A stretch of DNA of 8,936 nt from Methanobacteriota archaeon (GTDB lineage: Archaea; Thermoplasmatota; Thermoplasmata; RBG-16-68-12): assembly GCA_005878995.1 (NCBI GenBank), contig VBME01000121.1, positions 1 through 8,936 on the forward strand, written 5' to 3'. The translations under genes were made by a program, and so were the position numbers. Below are positions 1 through 6,447 of the stretch, piece by piece. Each line of letters starts with the position of its first letter. The stretch's first letter is position 1. The notes under the pieces were generated by a model. The model was not told the origin of the DNA, ran no database searches, and was given only the letters and a program-made list of their open reading frames with translations.

Positions 1-303
1 TTCAAGGAGCTCCTGCATCTGGAGGCGCTCGGGCTCGCGAAGAAAGGCGAAGCCGGGAAGCGGGCTCTCCGCGGCGACTACGGGGCGGACGGATCCCTGC
101 CGGTGAACGTGTCCGGCGGATCCCTCGGATGCGGGAACGTGTTCGAGGCGACCGGGTTGCACCGCGCCGCCGAGGTGGCACTCCAACTGCGAGGTGACGC
201 GGGGATGCATCAGGTCGACGGGGTCCAGGTGGGCGTCGCCCAGTCGTGGCGGTTTGTCCCCAGCGCAACGGGCGCGGTCGCCGTCCTGGGGGTCGGTCGG
301 TGA
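1..303 (+). CDS. Thiolase-fold protein (SCP2-thiolase-like), C-terminal fragment
   Basis: Only the last 100 residues are inside the window; the 5' part lies upstream. The fragment fits the C-terminal half of archaeal and SCP2-type thiolases: a short helix with LGLAKKGEAGK, the glycine-rich loop NVSGGSLGCGN, then EATGLHRAAEVALQLRGDAG, which matches the ATG...QLRGxAG pattern of the family. The usual catalytic His of the GHP motif is Asn here (codon 136-138), and the late catalytic Cys loop is not recognisable in the tail. This is therefore unlikely to be a classical Claisen thiolase; an aldolase, acyl-transfer or partner-subunit role is possible. Its TGA overlaps the GTG of the next thiolase-fold gene by 4 nt, which suggests translational coupling and a heteromer. 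The family is well supported. The reaction and substrate cannot be read from the fragment. Confidence 0.8.
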   Translation, partial: FKELLHLEALGLAKKGEAGKRALRGDYGADGSLPVNVSGGSLGCGNVFEATGLHRAAEVALQLRGDAGMHQVDGVQVGVAQSWRFVPSATGAVAVLGVGR

Positions 304-1463
304 GGAAGGTCGGCGTCATCGGGGCGGGCATGACGCTCTTCCGTCGCCGCCTCCAAGAGACCGGCAAAGAGATGTGCTTCGAGGCCACGAAGATGGCGCT
401 CGACTCCGCGGGGCTGACGCGGGCCGACGTCGACACCGTCGTCTGCGGCACCGCCCCGGACGCCTTCGATGGCGTCGCGATGAAGGGCGAGTACCTGCTC
501 GACGGCTGCGGCGGCTACCGCAAGCCGTACACCCGCGTCTTCACGGGAGGCGGGACGGGGGTCTTCAGCACGATCGCGGGGTGGTGGCACGTGGCGTCCG
601 GGCTCGCGGAAGTCGCCCTCGTCGTCAACGAAGAGAAGATGTCCTCCTGCCAGCCCCACCCGCAATCCGTGTTCGCGCACATCTGGGACCCGATCCTCGA
701 TCGGCCCCTCAAGCCGAATCTCGTCTGGATCTTCGCGATGGAGATGAATCGGTACATGACCGTCTACGGCGTGAAAAAGGAGGACATCGCGCGCGTCGCG
801 GTCAAGAACAAGCGGAACGCGGTCGGCCATCCGTGCGCGCAGCTCGCCGACCCGAACATCACGGTCGATGACGTCCTGAACAGCGAGGTGATGGCGTGGC
901 CCGTGCAGCGGCTCGACATCAGCCCGCCCAGCGACGGCGCGTCCGCCGTGGTCCTCGCCTCGGAGGATTTCATCCGAAAGCGGCGGATCAAAGACCGCGC
1001 ATGGATCTCGGGCGTCGGGTGGTGCATCGATTCGACGATGTGGACGGACCGCGACCTCGTGTTCCCGGAGTACGTGGCCCGCGCCGCGAAGATGGCGTAC
1101 AAGATGGCGAAGATCGACGAGCCACGCCGGCAGATCGACTTCGCGGAGCCGTACGATCCGTTCGACTACAAGGAATTGCACCACCTCGAAGGGTTGCTCC
1201 TGGCGGACAAGGGAGAGGCGCCCGTGTTGACCCGCGAGGGGGTCACCGAACGGGACGGCAAAATGCCCGTGTGTCCGTCGGGCGGCCTCCTGGGAGTCGG
1301 CAATCCGATCGCCGCGACGATGGGGATGAAGATTGGCGAGCTCTTCTGGCAGCTCACGGGCCAGGCGGGCAAACGCCAGATCCCGCGTGAGGTGCACACG
1401 GGCGTGTCCCAGGCTTGGGGCGACCTGATGCAGTACGGGAGCGTCGTGGTGATGCGCGCATGA
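300..1463 (+). CDS. Thiolase-fold acyl-CoA enzyme lacking catalytic Cys and His
   Basis: The protein has 387 residues, the usual thiolase length. The GTG start at 300 overlaps the upstream TGA and opens directly on the conserved first strand RKVGVIGAGMT, so I preferred it to in-frame starts further upstream. Recognisable parts are the N-terminal half with ALDSAGL and DVDTVVCG, the stretch ASGLAEVALVVNEEKMSS after the nucleophile loop, and the C-terminal CPSGGLLGVGNPIAATM followed by WQLTGQAGKRQI. The nucleophile loop normally reads ACASG; here it is GGGTG, leaving Gly84 at the Cys position. The GHP His is Asn335. Known thiolase-fold relatives that work with DUF35 partners include the steroid side-chain aldolase Ltp2 and the thiolases BbsB and archaeal ACAT. 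An aldolase-like or structural role fits better than a classical thiolase. It overlaps the following DUF35 gene by ATGA. The substrate is unknown. Confidence 0.85.
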   Translation: MRKVGVIGAGMTLFRRRLQETGKEMCFEATKMALDSAGLTRADVDTVVCGTAPDAFDGVAMKGEYLLDGCGGYRKPYTRVFTGGGTGVFSTIAGWWHVASGLAEVALVVNEEKMSSCQPHPQSVFAHIWDPILDRPLKPNLVWIFAMEMNRYMTVYGVKKEDIARVAVKNKRNAVGHPCAQLADPNITVDDVLNSEVMAWPVQRLDISPPSDGASAVVLASEDFIRKRRIKDRAWISGVGWCIDSTMWTDRDLVFPEYVARAAKMAYKMAKIDEPRRQIDFAEPYDPFDYKELHHLEGLLLADKGEAPVLTREGVTERDGKMPVCPSGGLLGVGNPIAATMGMKIGELFWQLTGQAGKRQIPREVHTGVSQAWGDLMQYGSVVVMRA

Positions 1464-1981
1464 CCGCTCGGATCTCGCGATGGCCCGGGATCGAGCTCAC
1501 CGCGGCGGACCTCCACGAAGGCAAGGTGACCCAGACCCGATTCCGACCCGACGCGAAGTACGCCTGGTCGGCCGGCGAGGCGATGTCGCGGTTCCTCGAG
1601 GAACTGCAGAACGGCCGCCTCATTGCACGCACGTGCCGAAAGTGCGCCCGGGTCCTGTTCCCGCCGCGCATGTTCTGCGAGGAGTGTTTCCGGCCGACGG
1701 ACGCCTGGACGTACATTCGGGACACCGGGACGATCGAGACGTTCTCGATCTCCTATCTCGACACGGACGCCCGGCGGATTCCGGAACCCATCCTGGTCGG
1801 CGTCGTGAGCCTCGACGGGGCGTCGCCGAAGATGGGCATGATGCATTACTTCGGCGGGATGACGAAGGACGAGATTCGAATCGGCATGCGCGTGAAGGCC
1901 GTGTGGAAGCCAAAGGAGGAACGCCGGGGGAGCGTCCTCGACATCCTCGGCTTCCGGCCCCTGGGGGAGGGGGAGTCGTGA
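1460..1981 (+). CDS. DUF35 zinc-ribbon/OB-fold protein, thiolase partner (first copy)
   Basis: This 173-residue protein has the standard DUF35 (ChsH2/BbsA-like) architecture. An N-terminal segment carries the helix FLEELQNGRLIARTC. It is followed by a rubredoxin-like zinc ribbon with Cys59, Cys62, Cys73 and Cys76 around the motif LFPPRMFCEEC, and then an OB-fold of about 95 residues ending in VLDILGFRPL. In characterised complexes such proteins hold thiolase-fold subunits together and help bind or channel the CoA substrate. The ATG overlaps the stop of the thiolase-fold gene (ATGA) and its own stop overlaps the second DUF35 gene (GTGA), so the four genes are probably translated in a coupled way. 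The first 40 or so residues are longer than in the second copy. The family assignment is strong; which thiolase-fold protein it pairs with is inferred only from order. Confidence 0.85.
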   Translation: MTARISRWPGIELTAADLHEGKVTQTRFRPDAKYAWSAGEAMSRFLEELQNGRLIARTCRKCARVLFPPRMFCEECFRPTDAWTYIRDTGTIETFSISYLDTDARRIPEPILVGVVSLDGASPKMGMMHYFGGMTKDEIRIGMRVKAVWKPKEERRGSVLDILGFRPLGEGES

Positions 1982-2454
1982 CGTTCCTCGACCGGACGAC
2001 GGACGCCCGGCGGTTCCGCCACTGGGAGGGCAACGTCGAGGCGGACTACATCTACACCTCCGGCGTCGCGGGGGAGCGATTCTTCGTCGCGCTCCGCGAC
2101 GAGGGCCGGATCCTCGCCTCCCGGTGCACGAGCTGCGACCTCAACTACCTCCCACCGCGGATGTTCTGCGAAGACTGCTTCGCGGAACTCACGGAGTACC
2201 TCGACGTACCCAAGACGGGACAGCTGGCGGCGGTCACGGTGGCCTACGAGGATCGTACGGGGGCGAAGCTGTCCCACCCCCAGGTCTGGGGGTTCGTCGT
2301 CTTCAAAGGGATCCGCGGGGGCCTCCTTCACCGGCTCTTGGTTCCCCCGGCCCGGGCCCGCGCCGGTTTGGCGGTGCGCCCCAAGCTCAAGCCGCGGGAA
2401 GCCCGTACCGGGACGATCGCGGATATCGACGGATTCGAGCCGGTCCGTTTTTGA
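1978..2454 (+). CDS. DUF35 zinc-ribbon/OB-fold protein, thiolase partner (second copy)
   Basis: A second DUF35 protein of 158 residues. The zinc ribbon has Cys50, Cys53, Cys64 and Cys67 with the family motif LPPRMFCEDC, and the OB-fold ends in TGTIADIDGFEPVRF. The GTG start overlaps the TGA of the first copy by 4 nt; translation from it gives a short N-terminal arm ending in the helix FFVALRDEGRILASRC. The two DUF35 proteins share this zinc-ribbon core but differ elsewhere, so they look like old paralogues rather than a recent tandem duplication. Two thiolase-fold genes followed by two DUF35 genes suggest either two heterodimers or one four-component complex. A run of five T lies across the stop codon, and a 54-nt gap separates it from the next gene, so the operon may end here. 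Confidence 0.82.
   Translation: MTFLDRTTDARRFRHWEGNVEADYIYTSGVAGERFFVALRDEGRILASRCTSCDLNYLPPRMFCEDCFAELTEYLDVPKTGQLAAVTVAYEDRTGAKLSHPQVWGFVVFKGIRGGLLHRLLVPPARARAGLAVRPKLKPREARTGTIADIDGFEPVRF
2448..2452 (+). terminator. Possible archaeal T-tract terminator of the thiolase/DUF35 operon
   Basis: Five consecutive T at the end of the second DUF35 gene, followed by a T-rich GATTCT. Archaeal intrinsic termination often needs only a short U-tract without a hairpin. The next gene has its own candidate promoter 25 nt further on, which makes an operon boundary plausible. The tract is short, so this is weak. Confidence 0.25.
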
Positions 2455-2476
2455 TTCTGAAAATCGGGTCGACGGC

Positions 2477-2483
2477 TTGATTA
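2477..2483 (+). promoter_or_regulatory. Weak TATA-like element before the small GTPase gene
   Basis: TTGATTA is centred about 29 nt before the ATG at 2509. That is the spacing expected for an archaeal TATA box of a leaderless or near-leaderless transcript. No Shine-Dalgarno sequence precedes the ATG, which agrees with leaderless initiation. The match to a TATA box is imperfect. Confidence 0.35.
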
Positions 2484-2508
2484 CCCCCTTCCCGGCTATG
2501 ACGCCTAG

Positions 2509-3075
2509 ATGATGCGAAGGCCCTCGATGGATACGGAGTCGAAGACCTTCAAATTCAAGATCTGCCTCGTCGGGGAGGAAGGCGTCGGCAAGACGAGCCT
2601 CATCCACCGGTTCGTGTCCGGCGCGTTCGACGAGTCCTACATCCGGACCCTCGGGGCCGTCGTCTCGAAGAAGACGGTCGCACTCGGCACGCTGCATGGC
2701 CGGCCCGTCCAGGTCGACATGATGATCCTCGATATCATGGGCAAGCGCACGTTCCTCCAGCTGTTCAAGGAGGCTTACTTCCACGGGGCGAAAGGCGTCC
2801 TCGCGGTGTTCGACGTGACCCGCGCCCAATCGCTCCGAGACCTGACGAAGTGGATCGACGGGGTTCGCGATTCCGTGGGACCCGTTCCGGTCTACGCGCT
2901 CGGAAACAAGACGGACCTCGCCCACCGCCGTGAAGTAAACCCGGAGGAGGCTTCGTCCACGCTCCTTTCGTACGAGTGCCCGGTCCTCTACACGTCCGCG
3001 AAGACCGGCGAGAACGTCGAGCAAGCGTTCCAAGGGCTCGCCAAGACGATCGTCGAGTCGAGCTCCTCCGAGTGA
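2509..3075 (+). CDS. Rab/Ras-like small GTPase with an atypical G3 motif
   Basis: A single-domain small GTPase of 188 residues. The P-loop GEEGVGKT is at 22-29, a switch I Thr47 follows YIRTLGA, G3 is DIMGK at 75-79, G4 is NKTD at 133-136 and G5 is TSAK at 162-165. The order and the segment [16 protein letters not shown] are typical of Rab/Ras-like proteins of archaea and of unassigned prokaryotic Ras-family members. The residue equivalent to the catalytic Gln61 of Ras is Lys79, so intrinsic hydrolysis may be slow or dependent on a partner. The tail is Ser-rich and has no prenylation Cys. Start codons at 2509, 2512 and 2527 are all possible; I took the first. It lies between the DUF35 genes and the mutase with gaps of 54 and 52 nt and is probably separately transcribed. 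Its partner and role are unknown. Confidence 0.85.
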   Translation: MMRRPSMDTESKTFKFKICLVGEEGVGKTSLIHRFVSGAFDESYIRTLGAVVSKKTVALGTLHGRPVQVDMMILDIMGKRTFLQLFKEAYFHGAKGVLAVFDVTRAQSLRDLTKWIDGVRDSVGPVPVYALGNKTDLAHRREVNPEEASSTLLSYECPVLYTSAKTGENVEQAFQGLAKTIVESSSSE

Positions 3076-3088
3076 GCGGCGCAACCGT

Positions 3089-3096
3089 CTTATAGC
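3089..3096 (+). promoter_or_regulatory. TATA box for the mutase operon
   Basis: CTTATAGC is centred about 36 nt before the ATG at 3128. With an archaeal TATA-to-TSS distance of about 25-27 nt, this places transcription start near 3118-3120 and gives a leader of about 10 nt. It is the best TATA-like match near a + strand gene in the window, and it supports the ATG at 3128 over the upstream TTG. Confidence 0.5.
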
Positions 3097-3127
3097 ATCG
3101 GACCAATTGAAAGGACGCAGGGCGTTC

Positions 3128-4804
3128 ATGCGAGACGAGGACGGGCGGAAGGTCCTCGAGGAGGAGTTGAAGCGGTGGCAAGAGACCACCCTTCGCGAGG
3201 CGCTCGAAGCGCTCCCGGAACGCCGCAAGGAATTCATCACGACCTCCGGTCGGCCCGTGAAGCGGTTGTACACGCCGCTCGACGTCGCCGGGAAGCCGGA
3301 CGAGCGGCTCGGCAACCCGGGCGGTTTCCCATTCACCCGCGGGATCCATCCCACCATGTACCGCGGCCGGCTGTGGACGATGCGGATGTTCGCCGGGTTC
3401 GGGAGCGCGGAGGACACGAACCGCCGATTCAAGTATCTCATCGCCCACGGCGAGACCGGCCTCAGCGTCGCCTTTGATATGCCGACCCTGTACGGATACG
3501 ACACGGACGAGCCGGAGGCGAAAGGGGAGTTCGGGACGTGCGGCGTCGCGGTGTCGTCCCTGGAAGACATGCGGATCCTCTTCAGCGGGATCGATGTCGG
3601 CGGCGTCAGCACGTCGATGACGATCAACAGTCCGGCGTCTATCATCTGGGCGATGTACCTCGTGATGGCGGAAGGCCGTGGGGTGCCGTGGACGAGGCTT
3701 CGGGGGACGATTCAGAACGACATCCTGAAGGAGTACCAGGCCCAGAAGGAGTGGATCTATCCGCCGGAGCCGTCGATGCGGCTCGTCGTGGACACGTTCG
3801 AGTTCGGCTCGAAGCACGTTCCCGAATGGAACACGATTTCGATCAGCGGGTATCACATCCGCGAGGCGGGCGCGACCGCGGCCCAGGAACTCGCGTTCAC
3901 CCTCGCGAACGGCATGGAGTACGTCCGCTGGGGGGTCGACCGCGGTCTGAAAGTCGACGACTTCGCGCCCCGCCTTTCGTTTTTCTTCAACGCCCACAAC
4001 GATCTCTTCGAGGAGCTCGCGAAGTACCGCGCGGCGCGTCGCATCTGGGCGCGCGAGATGCGCGACACGTTCGGCGCCAAGGACCCTCGGGCCTGGCGTC
4101 TGCGGTTCCACACCCAGACGGCGGGCGTGAGCTTGACCGCACAGCAACCGGAGATCAACATCGTCCGGACGACGATCCAGGCGCTCGCGGCGGTCCTCGG
4201 GGGCACTCAGTCCCTCCACACGAACGCCTTCGACGAGGCGTACCAAGTTCCGAACGAGAAGGCCGCGCGCATCGCACTGAGGACCCAGCAGATCCTCGCG
4301 CACGAGAGCGGGGTGGCCAACACGGTCGACCCGCTCGGCGGCTCCCACTTCCTCGAGGCGCTGACGGACGAGCTGGAGGCGGAGGCATACCGCTACTTCG
4401 ACCGGATTTCGGAACTCGGGGGCGTGATCCCCGCGATTCGGAAAGGATTCTTCCAACAGGAAATCGCCAACTCCGCGTATCGCTACCAGCGGGAGGTCGA
4501 GGACAAGGAGCGGATCGTCGTGGGCGTCAACGATTTCGTCGTCGACGAGCAGACGGAGATTGAGCCGCTCCGCGTATCGGAGGCGTCGTTCAAAGCTCAG
4601 GTCGAACGCCTTCGGAAGCTGCGCGGAACGCGGGACGCGAAGAAGCACGAGCGGGCGCTCGAGCGTCTTTTCAAAGCATGCGAGTCGGACGAGAACACGA
4701 TGCCACTCATCCTCGACGCCGTACGCGCGAAGGCGACCCTCGGCGAAATCTGCGATGTGATGCGCCAGGTCTTCGGCCCCTGGGAGGAGCCGCTCCTGTA
4801 CTGA
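3128..4804 (+). CDS. B12-dependent acyl-CoA mutase large subunit, isobutyryl-CoA mutase-like
   Basis: This 558-residue protein is the substrate-binding TIM-barrel subunit of the methylmalonyl-CoA mutase family in its split archaeal/bacterial form, without the B12 domain. Family hallmarks include YTPLD, YPTMYRG-like [39 protein letters not shown] with His243 (equivalent to the active-site His244 of the Propionibacterium enzyme), FAPRLSFFF and GGTQSLHTN. Two specificity positions differ from true methylmalonyl-CoA mutases: Phe88 in RMFAGFG where Tyr89 is expected, and Gln206 in YQAQKEW where the carboxylate-binding Arg207 is expected. Phe/Gln is the isobutyryl-CoA mutase combination, so isobutyryl-CoA/n-butyryl-CoA or a similar uncharged acyl-CoA is a better guess than methylmalonyl-CoA. 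The ATG at 3128 opens the normal N-terminal helix; an in-frame TTG at 3107 would add 7 residues. The B12 subunit and meaB follow. Confidence 0.92.
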   Translation: MRDEDGRKVLEEELKRWQETTLREALEALPERRKEFITTSGRPVKRLYTPLDVAGKPDERLGNPGGFPFTRGIHPTMYRGRLWTMRMFAGFGSAEDTNRRFKYLIAHGETGLSVAFDMPTLYGYDTDEPEAKGEFGTCGVAVSSLEDMRILFSGIDVGGVSTSMTINSPASIIWAMYLVMAEGRGVPWTRLRGTIQNDILKEYQAQKEWIYPPEPSMRLVVDTFEFGSKHVPEWNTISISGYHIREAGATAAQELAFTLANGMEYVRWGVDRGLKVDDFAPRLSFFFNAHNDLFEELAKYRAARRIWAREMRDTFGAKDPRAWRLRFHTQTAGVSLTAQQPEINIVRTTIQALAAVLGGTQSLHTNAFDEAYQVPNEKAARIALRTQQILAHESGVANTVDPLGGSHFLEALTDELEAEAYRYFDRISELGGVIPAIRKGFFQQEIANSAYRYQREVEDKERIVVGVNDFVVDEQTEIEPLRVSEASFKAQVERLRKLRGTRDAKKHERALERLFKACESDENTMPLILDAVRAKATLGEICDVMRQVFGPWEEPLLY

Positions 4805-4808
4805 GGTG
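4803..4808 (+). promoter_or_regulatory. Shine-Dalgarno sequence for the B12-binding subunit
   Basis: GAGGTG overlaps the TGA of the large subunit and lies 5 nt before the ATC at 4814. This is good complementarity and spacing for the archaeal 16S 3' end. It decides the start proposed for the small subunit, because no canonical start codon is suitably placed. Confidence 0.5.
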
Positions 4809-4813
4809 GTCCG

Positions 4814-5212
4814 ATCCCGAGGAAGATCCGCGTCCTGATCGCGAAGCCGGGCTTGGACGGGCACGACCGCGGCGCGAAGGTCGTCGCGCGCGCCCTCCGG
4901 GACGCCGGCATGGAGGTCATCTACACCGGCCTGCGGCAAATGCCCGAAGACATCGTCGAGGCCGCGATCCAGGAGGACGTCGATGCGATCGGCCTGTCGT
5001 CCCTCAGCGGTGCACACATGACCCTGTTTCCCGAGGTCGTCCGTCTCCTGAAGAAACGGGGGTCCGGCGAGATCGTCGTGGTCGGAGGCGGGATCATCCC
5101 CGCGGACGACATCCCGAAGCTCAAGCGGGCGGGCATCAAGGCGGTGTTCGGACCGGGCACGCCGCTCGGCGAGATCGTGTCGTTCTTCAAGAAGGCGGGC
5201 AAGGGAGCGTGA
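4814..5212 (+). CDS. Cobalamin-binding small subunit of the acyl-CoA mutase, non-canonical start
   Basis: This 132-residue B12-binding Rossmann-like domain supplies the cobalamin cofactor to the large subunit. It has the base-off/His-on motif DGHDRG with axial ligand His17, supporting Asp15 and Lys11, then GLSSLSG (62-66 holds the SxL motif) and VVVGGGIIP (GG motif at 91-93). The essential first strand begins at [10 protein letters not shown], but no ATG, GTG or TTG precedes it in frame after the large-subunit TGA at 4802. The in-frame TTG at 4853 would delete strand 1 and Lys11. The GTG at 4806 is out of frame and stops at 4836. ATC at 4814, 5 nt after GAGGTG, would give a natural N-terminus reading MPRKIRVL. 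Alternatives are a base error (ATG read as ATC) or TGA readthrough joining both subunits. The function is secure; the start is not. Confidence 0.85.
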   Translation: MPRKIRVLIAKPGLDGHDRGAKVVARALRDAGMEVIYTGLRQMPEDIVEAAIQEDVDAIGLSSLSGAHMTLFPEVVRLLKKRGSGEIVVVGGGIIPADDIPKLKRAGIKAVFGPGTPLGEIVSFFKKAGKGA

Positions 5213-5249
5213 GCCGACGGCCCGCAAGCCGTCGCGCCCTCCCGAGTCC

Positions 5250-6197
5250 GTGCGGGACCTCGTTGCGGCGCTCCTTCAGGGGGACAAGCGCGCCGCGGGA
5301 AAACTCATTTCGTTGATCGAAGACGATGAACCGGAGGCGGTGGACGCCCTCCGGCGAATCTACCCGCACACGGGGCGCGCCCACGTCGTTGGCTTCACAG
5401 GCCCGCCGGGCGTCGGAAAGAGTTCCCTCATCAATCGCTTGGTTCGGACCTTCCGCGCCCGGGGCAAAACCGTCGGGGTCGTCGCGGTGGATCCGACGTC
5501 GCCGTACACGGGCGGCGCGGTGCTGGGCGACCGAATCCGCATGGCGGACACGGGCGTCGACCCGGGCGTGTTCATCCGTTCGATGGCGACGCGGGGCCAC
5601 GCCGGCGGCCTCGCCTTGGCCACGTTCGATGCCGTCCGGGTCCTCGACGCGATGGGATCCCAGTGGGTCTTCGTCGAGACGGTCGGAGCGGGACAGAGCG
5701 AAGTCGAAATCGCGACCCGCGCCCACACGATCGTCGTCGTGGAGATGCCGTTGTCCGGGGATGTCGTCCAGACCATGAAGGCTGGGATCCTGGAGATTGG
5801 CGACGTCTATGTGGTGAACAAGGTCGACCTCGGGAACGCGGACGTTTTGGTCGCGAACCTCAAGTTCCAGCTCGCGGCCCGCGAGGGGTGGACGCCGCCA
5901 ATCGTCCGCACCGCCGCCCTGGAGGGGCAGGGAATCGAGGAGCTGGCGGATGTCCTGGACCGGCATGCCGTCTTCCTCGAGCGCTCCGGAGTCCGCCGCC
6001 GACGCGAGGTCGCCCGCGCGCGTCAGGAAATTCTGGAGACCGCACAACGGCTGCTCCTCCGCGGGGTCTCCGAGGGATCGCCGACGGGCGACCTGTTCGA
6101 TCGACTCGCGAACCAGGTCGCGGACCGCAAGACGGATCCATACGCCGCGGCGCGAAAGCTTCTCGAGCCCCCTCCGAAGAAAAGGCGACCGCGCTGA
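5250..6197 (+). CDS. meaB: MeaB/ArgK-type G3E-family GTPase, chaperone of the B12 mutase
   Basis: This 315-residue P-loop GTPase loads and protects B12-dependent acyl-CoA mutases, gating adenosylcobalamin transfer and expelling damaged cofactor. An N-terminal helical part (LLQGDKRAAGKLISLIED) precedes the P-loop GPPGVGKS at 51-58. The characteristic AVDPTSPYTGGAVLGDR follows at 79-95, then ETVGAGQSE at 143-151, where most relatives have VGVGQSE, and the base-specificity motif NKVD at 190-193. A C-terminal helical dimerisation region and a basic tail (PPPKKRRPR) end the protein. The GTG at 5250 fits the family N-terminus. It lies 37 nt after the small-subunit stop, has no clear Shine-Dalgarno sequence, and has no ATG nearby upstream. 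Its position after both mutase subunits supports a dedicated role for this mutase, whatever the substrate. It ends 7 nt from the convergent tRNA gene. Confidence 0.92.
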   Translation: MRDLVAALLQGDKRAAGKLISLIEDDEPEAVDALRRIYPHTGRAHVVGFTGPPGVGKSSLINRLVRTFRARGKTVGVVAVDPTSPYTGGAVLGDRIRMADTGVDPGVFIRSMATRGHAGGLALATFDAVRVLDAMGSQWVFVETVGAGQSEVEIATRAHTIVVVEMPLSGDVVQTMKAGILEIGDVYVVNKVDLGNADVLVANLKFQLAAREGWTPPIVRTAALEGQGIEELADVLDRHAVFLERSGVRRRREVARARQEILETAQRLLLRGVSEGSPTGDLFDRLANQVADRKTDPYAAARKLLEPPPKKRRPR

Positions 6198-6204
6198 GGC
6201 GGGA

Positions 6205-6279
6205 CGCTCGGGAGGGGATTCGAACCCCTGAGACCCGGCTTAGGAGGCCGGAGCCCTATCCAAGCTAGGCGACCCGAGC
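6205..6279 (-). tRNA. tRNA-Arg (anticodon CCT)
   Basis: Read on the - strand the gene folds into a full cloverleaf. The acceptor stem GCTCGGG pairs with CCCGAGC over 7 bp. The D stem is GCCT/GGGC with a 10-nt loop containing GG. The anticodon stem CCGGC/GCCGG encloses the loop CTCCTAA with anticodon CCT, which reads the Arg codon AGG. The variable loop is GTCTC, and the T arm is AGGGG-TTCGAAT-CCCCT. The discriminator base is G, the 3' CCA is not encoded and there is no intron, as is common in archaea. It is convergent with meaB, with only 7 nt between the two 3' ends. Confidence 0.96.
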
Positions 6280-6300
6280 CCTCCGGCAAGAGCATGCCTC

Positions 6301-6308
6301 GATAAGAG
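6301..6308 (-). promoter_or_regulatory. TATA box for tRNA-Arg
   Basis: CTCTTATC on the - strand is centred about 25 nt upstream of the first tRNA nucleotide (6279). This is the canonical distance for archaeal tRNA promoters that start transcription close to the mature 5' end. Confidence 0.55.
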
Positions 6309-6408
6309 GTCACCGCCACGGGTGGCTCGGCGTGCCGGATCGCCGCTTCGGACTCTTGGCATCCCTGTGCTCACTTGTGGTCCGAAACGGTCCGACCGAT
6401 TACATGCC

Positions 6409-6416
6409 GGATAAGT
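6409..6416 (+). promoter_or_regulatory. Possible TATA element for the glycoside hydrolase gene
   Basis: GGATAAGT is centred about 35 nt before the GTG at 6448, the same geometry as the mutase-operon promoter. It is a weak match and depends on the start chosen for the gene. The rest of 6309-6408 shows no other clear signal. Confidence 0.25.
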
Positions 6417-6447
6417 GCCCACGGAATTCTCGGCGCAGCGGTGTCAC

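Noticed and set aside
210..1397. A 395-codon open frame on the - strand opposite the thiolase-fold gene
   Set aside because: It lies antisense to a clear thiolase-fold protein, and its His/Arg/Asp-rich composition is typical of shadow frames.
1460..2454. Tandem duplication giving the two DUF35 genes
   Set aside because: Similarity is visible only in the zinc-ribbon core; the N-terminal arms and OB-folds differ strongly, so a recent duplication is not supported.
2498..2512. A four-codon upstream frame (ATG ACG CCT AGA TGA) before the GTPase
   Set aside because: It has no ribosome-binding sequence and nothing suggests a leader peptide; a chance ATG is more likely.
1846..3645. A 599-codon open frame on the - strand opposite the DUF35, GTPase and mutase genes
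   Set aside because: It crosses several real genes and an intergenic gap, and has no motifs; it is a high-GC shadow frame.
4853..5212. Starting the B12-binding subunit at the TTG at 4853
   Set aside because: The protein would begin at DGHDRG and lose the first beta strand and the conserved Lys of the B12-binding site. An upstream start is required.
2765..5227. An 820-codon open frame on the - strand opposite the GTPase, mutase and B12 subunit genes
   Set aside because: It is antisense to genes with clear family motifs. Its translation is Arg/Asp/Val/Leu-rich without any recognisable domain, the usual result of high-GC third-position bias.
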